Shown here in pieces: positions 16,143 to 23,851 of a stretch of DNA of 64,000 nt. A program made the translations under genes and the position numbers. Below the pieces are notes generated by a model. The model was not told the origin of the DNA. It saw only the letters and a program-made list of their open reading frames with translations, and ran no database searches. Position 1 is the first letter of the stretch, and each line of letters begins with the position of its first letter. The DNA lies in assembly GCF_009807005.1 (NCBI RefSeq), contig NZ_WUBR01000003.1, positions 62,001-126,000 on the forward strand, read 5' to 3'. Source of the stretch: Aurantiacibacter rhizosphaerae. Lineage in GTDB: Bacteria > Pseudomonadota > Alphaproteobacteria > Sphingomonadales > Sphingomonadaceae.

Positions 16143-16418
16143 ATTAGCAACGTCAATGAAAATTCCGTTAAGGATGCCTCCGCACTCGCCCTGGCAGCGC
16201 TCGGCTGGGTGCTGGCGGATGATGCCCGTGCGCAGCGCCTGCTGGACCTGACGGGCCTCACGCCAGACGGTCTGCGCGATGGCATCACCGAGACGCAAAC
16301 CCACCGCGCAATCCTGGATTTCCTCTGCCAGCACGAGCCGGACCTGATCGGCGCGGCAGAGGCGCTGGAGATTGCGCCAGAGCAACTGGTGGCCGCAGCC
16401 AGGGAGTTACACCGATGA
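16143..16418 (+). CDS. DUF3572 family protein, start codon uncertain (ATT at 16143 or GTG at 16209)
   Basis: The C-terminal 69 residues from GTG 16209 (VLADDARAQRLLDLTGLTPDGLR onward in the frame) match DUF3572. The preceding in-frame codons encode ASALALAALGW, the normal beginning of this domain, so translation must start further upstream. No ATG, GTG or TTG occurs in frame there; an ATT at 16143 would give 91 residues beginning as ISNVNENS. The function of DUF3572 is unknown. The stop overlaps the HAD gene start by 4 bp, so it heads a coupled gene run. Confidence 0.7.
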   Translation: MSNVNENSVKDASALALAALGWVLADDARAQRLLDLTGLTPDGLRDGITETQTHRAILDFLCQHEPDLIGAAEALEIAPEQLVAAARELHR

Positions 16419-17044
16419 GCCGTCCACTGGTGGTTACCGATTGCGACGAGGTGTTGCTGCACATGGTGCGCCACTTCCGCGAATGGCTGGATACGCAGCA
16501 TGACATCGAGTTTCAGCTGGAGGGCAATCCGTTCGTTCAGTCGATGCAGCGGCGCGGCAGTGACGAGGCGCTGGCGGAAAAGGAAGTGTGGGCCCTGCTG
16601 GGCGGATTTTTCGACACGCAGATGAACAGCCAGTTGCCCATCGAAGGCTCTGTCGATGCCATCGCGCAATTGCAACGCGATGCCGACGTGGTTGTCCTCA
16701 CCAACCTTACCGATGCCCGCAACGAAGCGCGCCAGCACCAGCTGAAGACACTGGGCATCGATGCGAAAGTCTTCACCAACCAGGGGCCGAAAGGCGAGGC
16801 GCTGAAGCGGATCGTGGAGGAGCACGGGAGCCAGCGCGCCGTCTTCATCGATGATCTGGCGCAGCACCACCAATCGGCCTTTGAAACGGTGCCGCATGTC
16901 CACCGCCTGCATTTCTGCGGAGAGCCTGCCATTGCCCCGCATATCCCGTGCGCGCAGCAGGCAGGCCATGCCAACGCGCGAATAGACAATTGGGCCGATG
17001 CCCTGCCATGGATCCAGGAAACCCTGCACGGAGAGACACGATGA
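16415..17044 (+). CDS. HAD superfamily hydrolase
   Basis: The 209-residue protein has a HAD-type motif I in modified form near its start (VVTDCDEVLL, where Asp8 and Asp10 would be nucleophile and acid/base), motif II as VVLTNLT, and motif III/IV as VFIDDLAQHH. These phosphotransferases act on small phosphorylated molecules. It overlaps DUF3572 upstream and RidA downstream by 4 bp each. The substrate is not evident. Confidence 0.78.
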   Translation: MSRPLVVTDCDEVLLHMVRHFREWLDTQHDIEFQLEGNPFVQSMQRRGSDEALAEKEVWALLGGFFDTQMNSQLPIEGSVDAIAQLQRDADVVVLTNLTDARNEARQHQLKTLGIDAKVFTNQGPKGEALKRIVEEHGSQRAVFIDDLAQHHQSAFETVPHVHRLHFCGEPAIAPHIPCAQQAGHANARIDNWADALPWIQETLHGETR

Positions 17045-17502
17045 GCATTGAACAGCGTCTGCAAGAACTGGGCATCGAACTGCCCGAAGTATCGCCGCCC
17101 TTGGCAAGTTATGTGCCGGTGATGGTGCAGGGTGATCTGGCTTTTGTTTCAGGCCAGCTGCCTTTCATCGATGGGGAACTGGTTACGGGCACGCTGGGTG
17201 ACGATGTGGACGTGGATCGCGCAATGGCCGCAGCCCGTGCCTGCGGCCTGATGATCCTTGCCCAGTTGCAGGGGGTGATCGGCTCGCTCGACAAGGTAGA
17301 GCGAATCGTCAAGCTGGGCGGCTTCGTTGCCTCCACCCCGTCGTTCACCGATCAGCACAAGGTGGTGAACGGCGCATCCGATCTGATGTTCGAAGTGTTT
17401 GACGAGGCCGGACGCCATGCCCGTGCCGCCGTGGGCGTGCCCAGCCTGCCGCTGGGCGCTGCGGTGGAGGTGGACGCGGTGATTGCCATTCGCGGCAACT
17501 GA
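17041..17502 (+). CDS. RidA family protein (YjgF-like)
   Basis: A 153-residue member of the YjgF/YER057c/UK114 group, which hydrolyse reactive enamine or imine intermediates. Seen are LAFVSGQLP, an internal VVNGASDLMFEVFDEAGRHARAAVGV-type helix and the C-terminal LPLGAAVEVDAVIAI; the arginine-alanine-x-VG step near residue 127 is the usual substrate-binding arginine region. The ATG at 17041 overlaps the HAD stop. It belongs to the longer RidA subgroup (about 150 residues) rather than the 130-residue RidA proper. Confidence 0.88.
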   Translation: MSIEQRLQELGIELPEVSPPLASYVPVMVQGDLAFVSGQLPFIDGELVTGTLGDDVDVDRAMAAARACGLMILAQLQGVIGSLDKVERIVKLGGFVASTPSFTDQHKVVNGASDLMFEVFDEAGRHARAAVGVPSLPLGAAVEVDAVIAIRGN

Positions 17503-17505
17503 TCG

Positions 17506-18252
17506 ATGTCGCGGGCCGAGCAGATTGCGGCACTGAAGGCCAGCGCGTATGCCCATCGCGGCCTGCATGATAGCGCCGTGCCCGAAAATTCTCTCGCCAG
17601 CTTTCGCGCGGCGATTGCCGCCGGGCTGGGCATTGAATGCGACATTCGCAAAAGCAGCGATGGCCGCGCAGTCGTGTTCCACGATGCCGATCTGGAGCGG
17701 ATGACGGGCCGCGCCGGGCCGACCGCCGCATCTCCAGTGGGGGAACTCACCCGCATGATGCTGACCGGCAGCGAGGAACCCATTCCCACCTTGCGCGATG
17801 TGCTTGATCTGGTGAATGGGCAGGTGCCGCTGCTGCTGGAGATCAAGAGCGATGATCGCCGCCCGATCGATGCCATCTGCCGTGCCGTGCGCCGCGATCT
17901 GGATGGATATCGGGGCGCTGCCGGTGTGATGAGTTTTGATCCGCGCGTGTCCCGCTGGTTTGCCGCTAACGAGCCGGATTGCCCGCGCGGACTGGTGATG
18001 ACCCAGCAGAATGCCCGCACGTTGACAGGCGCGATCAAGCGCAGGCTTTCGATCGTAACCGCCAGGCCGGATTTTCTTGCGCTCGACATTCGCGATCTGC
18101 CCAGCAGCCTGTCACGCGCGCAGGGGCGCAAGGGCAGGGCACTGTTCAGCTGGACCGTGCGCACCGCCGCGCAGCTGGATACGGCGCTGGAAAGCGGCGC
18201 CGTGCCGATTATGGAAGCTGCAGGGGTGGCAGCCTGGCAGGGCGGCGCCTAG
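17506..18252 (+). CDS. Glycerophosphodiester phosphodiesterase
   Basis: The 248-residue TIM-barrel enzyme has AHRGLH (His17-Arg18), PENSLASF, the metal-binding ECDIRKSSDGRAVVFHD block and LLLEIKSD, all hallmarks of the GDPD/UgpQ family. It would split glycerophosphodiesters from phospholipid turnover into glycerol 3-phosphate and an alcohol. No signal peptide is visible, so it is cytoplasmic. It follows RidA by 3 bp and precedes the GNAT gene by about 10 bp, so the whole run is probably one operon. Confidence 0.9.
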   Translation: MSRAEQIAALKASAYAHRGLHDSAVPENSLASFRAAIAAGLGIECDIRKSSDGRAVVFHDADLERMTGRAGPTAASPVGELTRMMLTGSEEPIPTLRDVLDLVNGQVPLLLEIKSDDRRPIDAICRAVRRDLDGYRGAAGVMSFDPRVSRWFAANEPDCPRGLVMTQQNARTLTGAIKRRLSIVTARPDFLALDIRDLPSSLSRAQGRKGRALFSWTVRTAAQLDTALESGAVPIMEAAGVAAWQGGA

Positions 18253-18262
18253 ATAGGCGCGG

Positions 18263-19399
18263 ATGACCCAAACCGCGCTCTCTGCAAGAATTGCTCCTGC
18301 CGTCGGCAGCATCGCGCAGGCCGATTGGGACAGGCTGGCAGGTCCTGACAATCCCTTCACCAGCCATGCGTTTCTAACCCTGCTGGAAGATTCGGGCAGC
18401 GTCGGCCCCGGCAGCGGCTGGCAGGCGGCGCCGCTGCTGCTGGAAGATGGCAACGGCAGGCTGGTTGGCGCGCTGCCCAGCTATCTGAAAGGGCATAGCC
18501 AAGGCGAATATGTGTTCGATCACGCCTGGGCCGATGCGTGGGAAAGGGCGGGCGGCGATTACTATCCCAAATTGCAGGTCTGCGTGCCATTCACGCCCGC
18601 CACCGGCCCGCGGCTGCTGCTGGAAGACAATCGCTATGCCGCGCCCATGCTGCGCGCAGCAGAGCAACTGGTGGATCAGAACGGCTGGTCCGGCGCGCAT
18701 GCGACATTTGTGGAACCCGCCCAGCACGATCTGTTTGAGGACGCGGGATGGCTGCGGCGAGAGGATATCCAGTTCCACTGGTACAACCGCGACTATGCCG
18801 ATTTCGACGGTTTCCTGGCCGATCTCACCAGCCGCAAGCGCAAGGATCTGCGCAAGGAACGGCTGGCGGCAAACGAAGGCATTTCCATAGAGGCGCTGAC
18901 CGGCGCGGATATCAAACCCGAGCATTGGGATGCCTTCTGGCTGTTCTACCAGGATACCGGAGCGCGCAAGTGGGGCACCCCCTATCTGACGCGTGAAGCG
19001 TTTGACCTGATGGGGCAACGCATGGCCGACAAGCTGTTGCTGCTGCTGGCGTTCGAGGATGGCATACCGATTGCAGGCGCGCTGAATTTCATCGGCACGA
19101 AGGCGCTTTACGGTCGCTATTGGGGCTGCCTGTCAGACCGCCGCTTCCTGCATTTCGAGCTTTGCTATTACCGGGCCATCGATGCCGCCATCGAGCTGGG
19201 GCTGGAGCGGGTGGAGGCTGGTGCGCAAGGCGGGCACAAGCTGGCCCGCGGATATGAACCGGTGGCGACAGTGTCGATGCACTATATCGCCGATCCGGGT
19301 TTTCGCGACGCGGTGGAAGATTTCCTCTCCCGCGAGCGCATGGGCGTGGGCATGGACCAGTTGCACCTGGCCGAGCGAACGCCGTTCAAGCAGCGTTAG
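18263..19399 (+). CDS. GNAT-fold acyltransferase of the DUF482 / peptidogalycan type
   Basis: The 378-residue protein matches the DUF482 (peptidogalycan biosynthesis, FemAB-like) family: NPFTSHAFL near the start, SYLKGHSQGEYVFDHAWA around residue 80, and HKLARGYEP near the C-terminus. These are double GNAT-fold proteins thought to transfer amino-acyl or acyl groups. It is the last gene of the DUF3572-HAD-RidA-GDPD run. The exact substrate is unknown. Confidence 0.8.
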   Translation: MTQTALSARIAPAVGSIAQADWDRLAGPDNPFTSHAFLTLLEDSGSVGPGSGWQAAPLLLEDGNGRLVGALPSYLKGHSQGEYVFDHAWADAWERAGGDYYPKLQVCVPFTPATGPRLLLEDNRYAAPMLRAAEQLVDQNGWSGAHATFVEPAQHDLFEDAGWLRREDIQFHWYNRDYADFDGFLADLTSRKRKDLRKERLAANEGISIEALTGADIKPEHWDAFWLFYQDTGARKWGTPYLTREAFDLMGQRMADKLLLLLAFEDGIPIAGALNFIGTKALYGRYWGCLSDRRFLHFELCYYRAIDAAIELGLERVEAGAQGGHKLARGYEPVATVSMHYIADPGFRDAVEDFLSRERMGVGMDQLHLAERTPFKQR

Positions 19400-19414
19400 C
19401 TACGCCACACTTGC

Positions 19415-19747
19415 TCAAGCGGCCTTGCGCACGCCCTGACGAAGCCATTCGCGAGCCCGGCGCTGCGCCTCTGCAATATCGCGGGCGGTCATCTCATCCG
19501 ATACATCGGCACGGCACCAGCTGGCAGCTTCATGACCATGCGCGGCGGCAAGGTTGAACCACTTGTGCGCTTCGATCAGATCGCAGTTCACACCGTGGCT
19601 GCCGGTGGAATAGGCAACGCCAAGGTCGTAATAGGCATCGGTGTCACCCTCTGCTGCGGCTGCCAGGCAGCGCGGCACCAGCATGTCCGCCGCCGAAACA
19701 TCGGCTGACTGGATTTTTGCGAAAGTCTCGATCTTGGCAAGTTCCAT
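19415..19747 (-). CDS. Sel1-repeat small protein
   Basis: The 110-residue protein contains one clear Sel1-like repeat (DAYYDLGVAYSTG, then AHKWFNLAAAHGHEAA) of helix-turn-helix type used in protein-protein contacts. The ATG giving MELAKIETF is preferred over a longer start in poor context. It has no signal peptide. It converges with the GNAT gene. Similar short Sel1 proteins are frequent in sphingomonads, with no assigned role. Confidence 0.75.
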   Translation of the reverse strand: MELAKIETFAKIQSADVSAADMLVPRCLAAAAEGDTDAYYDLGVAYSTGSHGVNCDLIEAHKWFNLAAAHGHEAASWCRADVSDEMTARDIAEAQRRAREWLRQGVRKAA

Positions 19748-20034
19748 GATCGTAAGTCCCCTGTTTAAGTCCGATCCCCTGTGTCCGGACAAGCCCATTT
19801 CTTCGCCAACGTGGTCAAGAAATGGTTAACAAGGCTGCGAATTTATGGATGCGCCCCTTCAGACAGCTTCATATCGGTGCCAATTTAGATTGCCGCTTGT
19901 GCCAGCATTGCGGGCACCGTATAGGCCCGCCGGATCACGGCTTCAGCAGCCGGGGGGATAGAGCCCGATAAATATGGGCCGGTCACCGGATGCAGCAGGG
20001 GAAGCCCCCCGCGATCGGATTTCGGAGTGACTGA

Positions 20035-20493
20035 ATGGCCATAGCCACACATGACGATATCGACATCCTTGCCAAGGCGAAGCGAGCCCTGCCTGCTGAT
20101 TATTCGCCCAGCGAAGATGAAGAGTATATGTCAGAAAAGCAGCTGAACTATTTTCGCGTTCTGCTGCTGGAATGGAAGAAGAGCATCGTCTCGGCATCTG
20201 CGGGGACACTGCAGAATCTGCAAGACGGGCCTATTCGGGAGCCTGACCTGAATGACCGTGCTTCCAGCGAAACCGACTGGGGCATAGAGCTGCGCACGCG
20301 AGACCGGCAGCGCAAGCTGATTTCCAAGATTGATGCCGCCCTGCGCCGCCTGGACGAGGGTGAATACGGCTGGTGTGACAAGACGGGCGAACCCATCGGC
20401 ATCAACCGCCTGATCGCCCGCCCCATCGCCACGATGACGGTGGAGGCGCAGCAGGCGCACGAACGCCGTGAGAAGATTTCGCGCGACAATTGA
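20035..20493 (+). CDS. dksA: RNA polymerase-binding transcription factor DksA
   Basis: The 152-residue protein has the coiled-coil domain of DksA (about 35-105, with DLNDRASSETDW at the tip) and the C-terminal finger region YGWCDKTGEPIGINRL. DksA enters the RNA polymerase secondary channel and works with ppGpp in the stringent response. Only one of the four zinc cysteines of E. coli DksA remains (in GWC), as in other alphaproteobacterial DksA proteins, so zinc binding is probably lost. The first 30 residues are variable; a start at the internal ATG before SEKQLNYF is also possible. Confidence 0.92.
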   Translation: MAIATHDDIDILAKAKRALPADYSPSEDEEYMSEKQLNYFRVLLLEWKKSIVSASAGTLQNLQDGPIREPDLNDRASSETDWGIELRTRDRQRKLISKIDAALRRLDEGEYGWCDKTGEPIGINRLIARPIATMTVEAQQAHERREKISRDN

Positions 20494-20544
20494 GAGCCTC
20501 GGAACTGGCCCAGAATGGGACAGGGCATGCACGCATTGGATATC

Positions 20545-20559
20545 TTAACGTCTCGTTAG
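20545..20559 (+). promoter_or_regulatory. CtrA-box-like site
   Basis: TTAA, 7 bp, TTAG (20545-20559) differs by one base from the CtrA consensus TTAA-N7-TTAA. It lies about 120 bp before the PilZ gene, between dksA and it. Confidence 0.3.
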
Positions 20560-20678
20560 CTATTCGGCCCGCATTCCGGCGGTAACTATTCACAAGCCCG
20601 GATTGCCACCGCCACCCGGCAGGCGTGCAAAACAGGCCGGGCACGACAGGATCGCAAAACACCGATGAGGGCCAACGC

Positions 20679-21038
20679 ATGAGTAACGTCGATACCCGCC
20701 AGGTCGATCGCGACAGCCTGTTCCTGTTGGCACAATTGCGTGTCGACGGGCAGAGTGAGATTTTTCGCGTGAAGGTGCGCAATCTTTCTGCCGGCGGCAT
20801 GATGGCAGAGGGCGAAGTGCGGGTTATCCGCGGTGCTCTGGTCGAGGTGGAACTGCGCAATATCGGCTGGATCGAGGGGACCGTCGCCTGGAAGCAGGAC
20901 AACCGTTTCGGCATTGCCTTTGTCGACGAAATCGATCCCAAGCGCGCCCGTGCACCCGTGACGGGCAGCACGGTTTCGCAATATTCCGCCACCACCCATG
21001 CCCCGCAGTCAGAGCCGCAGGTGCTGCGCAAATTGTAA
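20679..21038 (+). CDS. PilZ domain protein
   Basis: The 119-residue protein is essentially one PilZ domain, a c-di-GMP receptor fold: a short basic N-terminus (RQVDRDS), VRNLSAGGMMAE (33-44) as the second half of the binding motif, and GTVAWKQDNRFGIAF. The usual RxxxR first half is weak (DTRQVDR), so ligand binding is uncertain. I prefer the ATG at 20679, preceded by GAGGG, to the one at 20625. A possible CtrA site upstream would connect it to cell-cycle or motility control. Confidence 0.82.
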   Translation: MSNVDTRQVDRDSLFLLAQLRVDGQSEIFRVKVRNLSAGGMMAEGEVRVIRGALVEVELRNIGWIEGTVAWKQDNRFGIAFVDEIDPKRARAPVTGSTVSQYSATTHAPQSEPQVLRKL

Positions 21039-21091
21039 TCCGGCGTCAGCGCGGTTGAAGCGATGGCGCGCGCGGCCTATTCGCATGGGCG

Positions 21092-22573
21092 ATGATCGCG
21101 CGCCGCTCCATAGTTTTGCCTGCCATGTGCCTGGCCCTTGCGGCCTGCGGGTCCAGTGACGACGGCGCCATCGATGTTGCGCTGATCGGCTCTCCTGAAG
21201 ATGTGCTGACCAGCAGCCTGCGCCTGAACAGTTCCGCGCAGCACGTGCGCGCGGCCACGCAATCGGGTCTCGTTACGCTCAATCCTCAAGGCGAAACCGT
21301 GCCGGCCCTGGCAGAACGCTGGATCGTGACGGATGACGGGCGCAGCTTCATCTTTCGCCTGCGAGAAGGCAACTGGCCAGATGGCACCCCGATGAGCGCC
21401 GCCAGCGCCCGCGATGCCCTGCTGGAAGCACTGGCGGGGTTGGAGGGCACTTCGCTGGGCCTTGATCTTGAGCCGATTGAGGAAGTGCGCGCCATGGCCG
21501 GGCGCGTGATCGAGCTGCGCCTTTCCAAGCCAGAGCCCTATTTGCTGCAAATGCTGGCCCAGCCTGAAATGGCGTTGCGGCAGCCCGGCGGGGAAACCGG
21601 CCCCATGGTGCTGGAACGCGAGGAGGACAGCCTTGCGCTGGCACTGAAGCCCCCGCTCGAACGCGGCCTGCCGGATGATGAGGAATGGCAGCGCGATGTG
21701 CGCGAGATCCGCCTGCACATCGCACCGGCGCGCGAATCGATCGCCCTGTTCTCCAGCGGGGAGGCTGAGGCGGTGCTGGGCGGCACGCTGGGCGATCTGG
21801 TGCTGGTGGAAACCGGCCCGCTTTCCTCCGGCACGCTGCGGCTGGACACCACCCTTGGCCTGTTCGGGCTGCAGGTGCGAGCGGATGACGGCCTGCTTTC
21901 CAACACCGGTGTGCGCGAGGGGCTGGCGATGGCAATCGACAGGCAGGCCCTGATGGCGCCGTATAACATCAGTGGCTGGATACCGACCACGCGGCCCGTA
22001 TCGCCGGGTCTGCCGGGCGATCCCGGCCTGATCCGCGAACGCTGGGACGGGGAAGATCTGGACGGCCTGCGAGCAGAAGCGGCGGCCCGGATCGCCGCGT
22101 GGCGCGAACAGTTCGATACGGGCGATCGCTCCCAACCGGCCACCATCACCATCGCCATGGGCAGCGCGCCCGGCTGGGACATGCTGTATCGCGATCTGGC
22201 GCGGCAATTGTCCACCATCGGCCTGCGGCTGGTGCGCGCGCAGGATGCATCCACGGCGGATCTCGTGCTGGTGGACCGCGTGGCGCGCTATCCCGCACCG
22301 CGGTGGTTCCTCAACCAGTTCAATTGCTCGCTCGACAGGGGCCTGTGCGAGGAAGATGTCGACGCCCTTGTGGAGCAGGCGCTGGAGGAGACGGACCCCG
22401 CCCTGCGCGCCCGCACGCTGGCGCAGGCCGAGGCGGAACTGACGCTGGCGAATGTCTATATTCCTTTCGGCGCGCCGCTGCGCTGGTCATTGGTGCGCGG
22501 CACGGTGGAGGCGTTCATGCCCAACCCCTACGCCTTCCATCCCTTGCCGGAGCTGGCGCAAATACCCAGATAA
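21092..22573 (+). CDS. Peptide-type ABC transporter substrate-binding lipoprotein (orphan)
   Basis: The 493-residue protein has a lipoprotein signal with Cys19 in LALAACG and matches solute-binding family 5: VTLNPQGETVPALAERW, FIFRLREGNWPDGTPM, and VREGLAMAIDRQAL are typical. Family members bind oligopeptides, nickel or similar ligands and hand them to an ABC permease. No permease or ATPase gene is near, so it is an orphan here; such orphans can borrow another transporter or act in signalling. DUF4112 follows 19 bp later. Confidence 0.85.
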   Translation: MIARRSIVLPAMCLALAACGSSDDGAIDVALIGSPEDVLTSSLRLNSSAQHVRAATQSGLVTLNPQGETVPALAERWIVTDDGRSFIFRLREGNWPDGTPMSAASARDALLEALAGLEGTSLGLDLEPIEEVRAMAGRVIELRLSKPEPYLLQMLAQPEMALRQPGGETGPMVLEREEDSLALALKPPLERGLPDDEEWQRDVREIRLHIAPARESIALFSSGEAEAVLGGTLGDLVLVETGPLSSGTLRLDTTLGLFGLQVRADDGLLSNTGVREGLAMAIDRQALMAPYNISGWIPTTRPVSPGLPGDPGLIRERWDGEDLDGLRAEAAARIAAWREQFDTGDRSQPATITIAMGSAPGWDMLYRDLARQLSTIGLRLVRAQDASTADLVLVDRVARYPAPRWFLNQFNCSLDRGLCEEDVDALVEQALEETDPALRARTLAQAEAELTLANVYIPFGAPLRWSLVRGTVEAFMPNPYAFHPLPELAQIPR

Positions 22574-22592
22574 GCAGGAAGGAGAGCTGAGA

Positions 22593-23021
22593 ATGATGGC
22601 CGAAAACCTGCAAAAACCGCGCCCTATGGCGATGAGCCAGGACCTGCCCGTGGGCAAGGATCCGGTCTCCATTCGCCGCCGGATAGAGGCGATGGAGAAG
22701 GTGCTGGAGCGCAGCTTCGTGGTGCCGGGCATCAATCGCCCCGTGGGCCTGGACGCGATCATCGGACTTGTGCCGGTGGTGGGCGATATCATCGCCATGG
22801 GCATGGGCGCCTATATCGTGTGGGAAGCCCGCAATCTGGGCTTGCCGAAATGGAAGCTGCTGCGCATGGCTGGCAATGTCGCCTTTGACAGTGCCGTGGG
22901 CGCGGTGCCGTTCGTGGGCGACGTGTTCGACTTCATGTTCCGCTCCAACACTCGCAACCTGCGCATCGTGAAAAAGCATCTCGACAAGCATCATCCCGGC
23001 TCAAGGGTGATAGAGCAGTAG
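22593..23021 (+). CDS. DUF4112 membrane protein
   Basis: The 142-residue protein matches DUF4112: LDAIIGLVPVVGDIIAMGMGAYIV and the repeat-like VPFVGDVFDFMFRSNTRN. Two membrane segments flank a short loop; the paired P-x-VGD motifs are the family signature. The ATG at 22593 has AGGAAGGAG upstream. The function is unknown. It probably forms a two-gene unit with the binding protein. Confidence 0.85.
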   Translation: MMAENLQKPRPMAMSQDLPVGKDPVSIRRRIEAMEKVLERSFVVPGINRPVGLDAIIGLVPVVGDIIAMGMGAYIVWEARNLGLPKWKLLRMAGNVAFDSAVGAVPFVGDVFDFMFRSNTRNLRIVKKHLDKHHPGSRVIEQ

Positions 23022-23056
23022 TTTCAAATGCGACTTCGTGTCGCTAAGGCAGGGTG

Positions 23057-23851
23057 ATGGCCAACAGCGACGTAACCTATTCCTCCTATCTCGATCTGGA
23101 TCGCATTCTTTCGGCGCAGCACCCTGCGTCAGACGCGCATGACGAGTTCCTGTTCATCATCGTGCATCAGGCCAGCGAATTGTGGCTGAAGCTTTGCCTG
23201 CACGAGCTGGAAGCCGCGCGAGAGCAGGTGATTGCCGACACGCTTGGCCCTGCGTTCAAGATGCTGGCGCGCGTGGCACAGGCGCAGCGGCAACTTATCG
23301 CCAGCTGGGATGTGCTGGCCACCATGACGCCGCATGATTATTCCCTCGTGCGCCCGCATCTGGGCAATTCCAGCGGCTTTCAATCGGCGCAATATCGGCT
23401 GATGGAGTTCATTCTGGGTGGCCGCAATCCCGATATGGTGACCATGCATGAGGCGACGCCGGATGTTGCCGCAAAGCTGCGGGCCGAGCTTGCCCGACCC
23501 AGCCTTTACGACGAGGTTTTGCGCCTGCTACAGCGGCGCGGCTTCGACATTCCCGATGCCCTGATAGAGCGCGATCTGGAAGGCCCGCACGAGCCGGTGG
23601 AGGCGATCACGGCGGCGTGGGCGCAGGTGTATCGCGACCCGCAGCAATATTGGGATCTGTATGAACTGGCCGAAAAGCTGGTGGATCTGGAATATCATTT
23701 CCAGCGCTGGCGTTTCGGCCATCTGAAGACGGTGGAGCGCGTGATCGGCTTCAAGCGTGGCACTGGCGGCACGGCGGGCGTGCCATATCTGGAAAGCGTG
23801 TTGAAACTGGGGTTCTTCCCCGAATTGCTGGCGGTGAGGACACAGATTTGA
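23057..23851 (+). CDS. kynA: Tryptophan 2,3-dioxygenase
   Basis: The 264-residue haem enzyme opens the indole ring of tryptophan to N-formylkynurenine. Visible are YSSYLDLDRIL, FIIVHQASELWLK (distal His region), SLVRPHLGNSSGFQSAQYR and the haem-ligand histidine in WRFGHLKTVER. A GTG directly before the ATG (23054) could also start it. Its stop overlaps the kynureninase start (TTGA), so the pair forms a degradation unit. Confidence 0.94.
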   Translation: MANSDVTYSSYLDLDRILSAQHPASDAHDEFLFIIVHQASELWLKLCLHELEAAREQVIADTLGPAFKMLARVAQAQRQLIASWDVLATMTPHDYSLVRPHLGNSSGFQSAQYRLMEFILGGRNPDMVTMHEATPDVAAKLRAELARPSLYDEVLRLLQRRGFDIPDALIERDLEGPHEPVEAITAAWAQVYRDPQQYWDLYELAEKLVDLEYHFQRWRFGHLKTVERVIGFKRGTGGTAGVPYLESVLKLGFFPELLAVRTQI

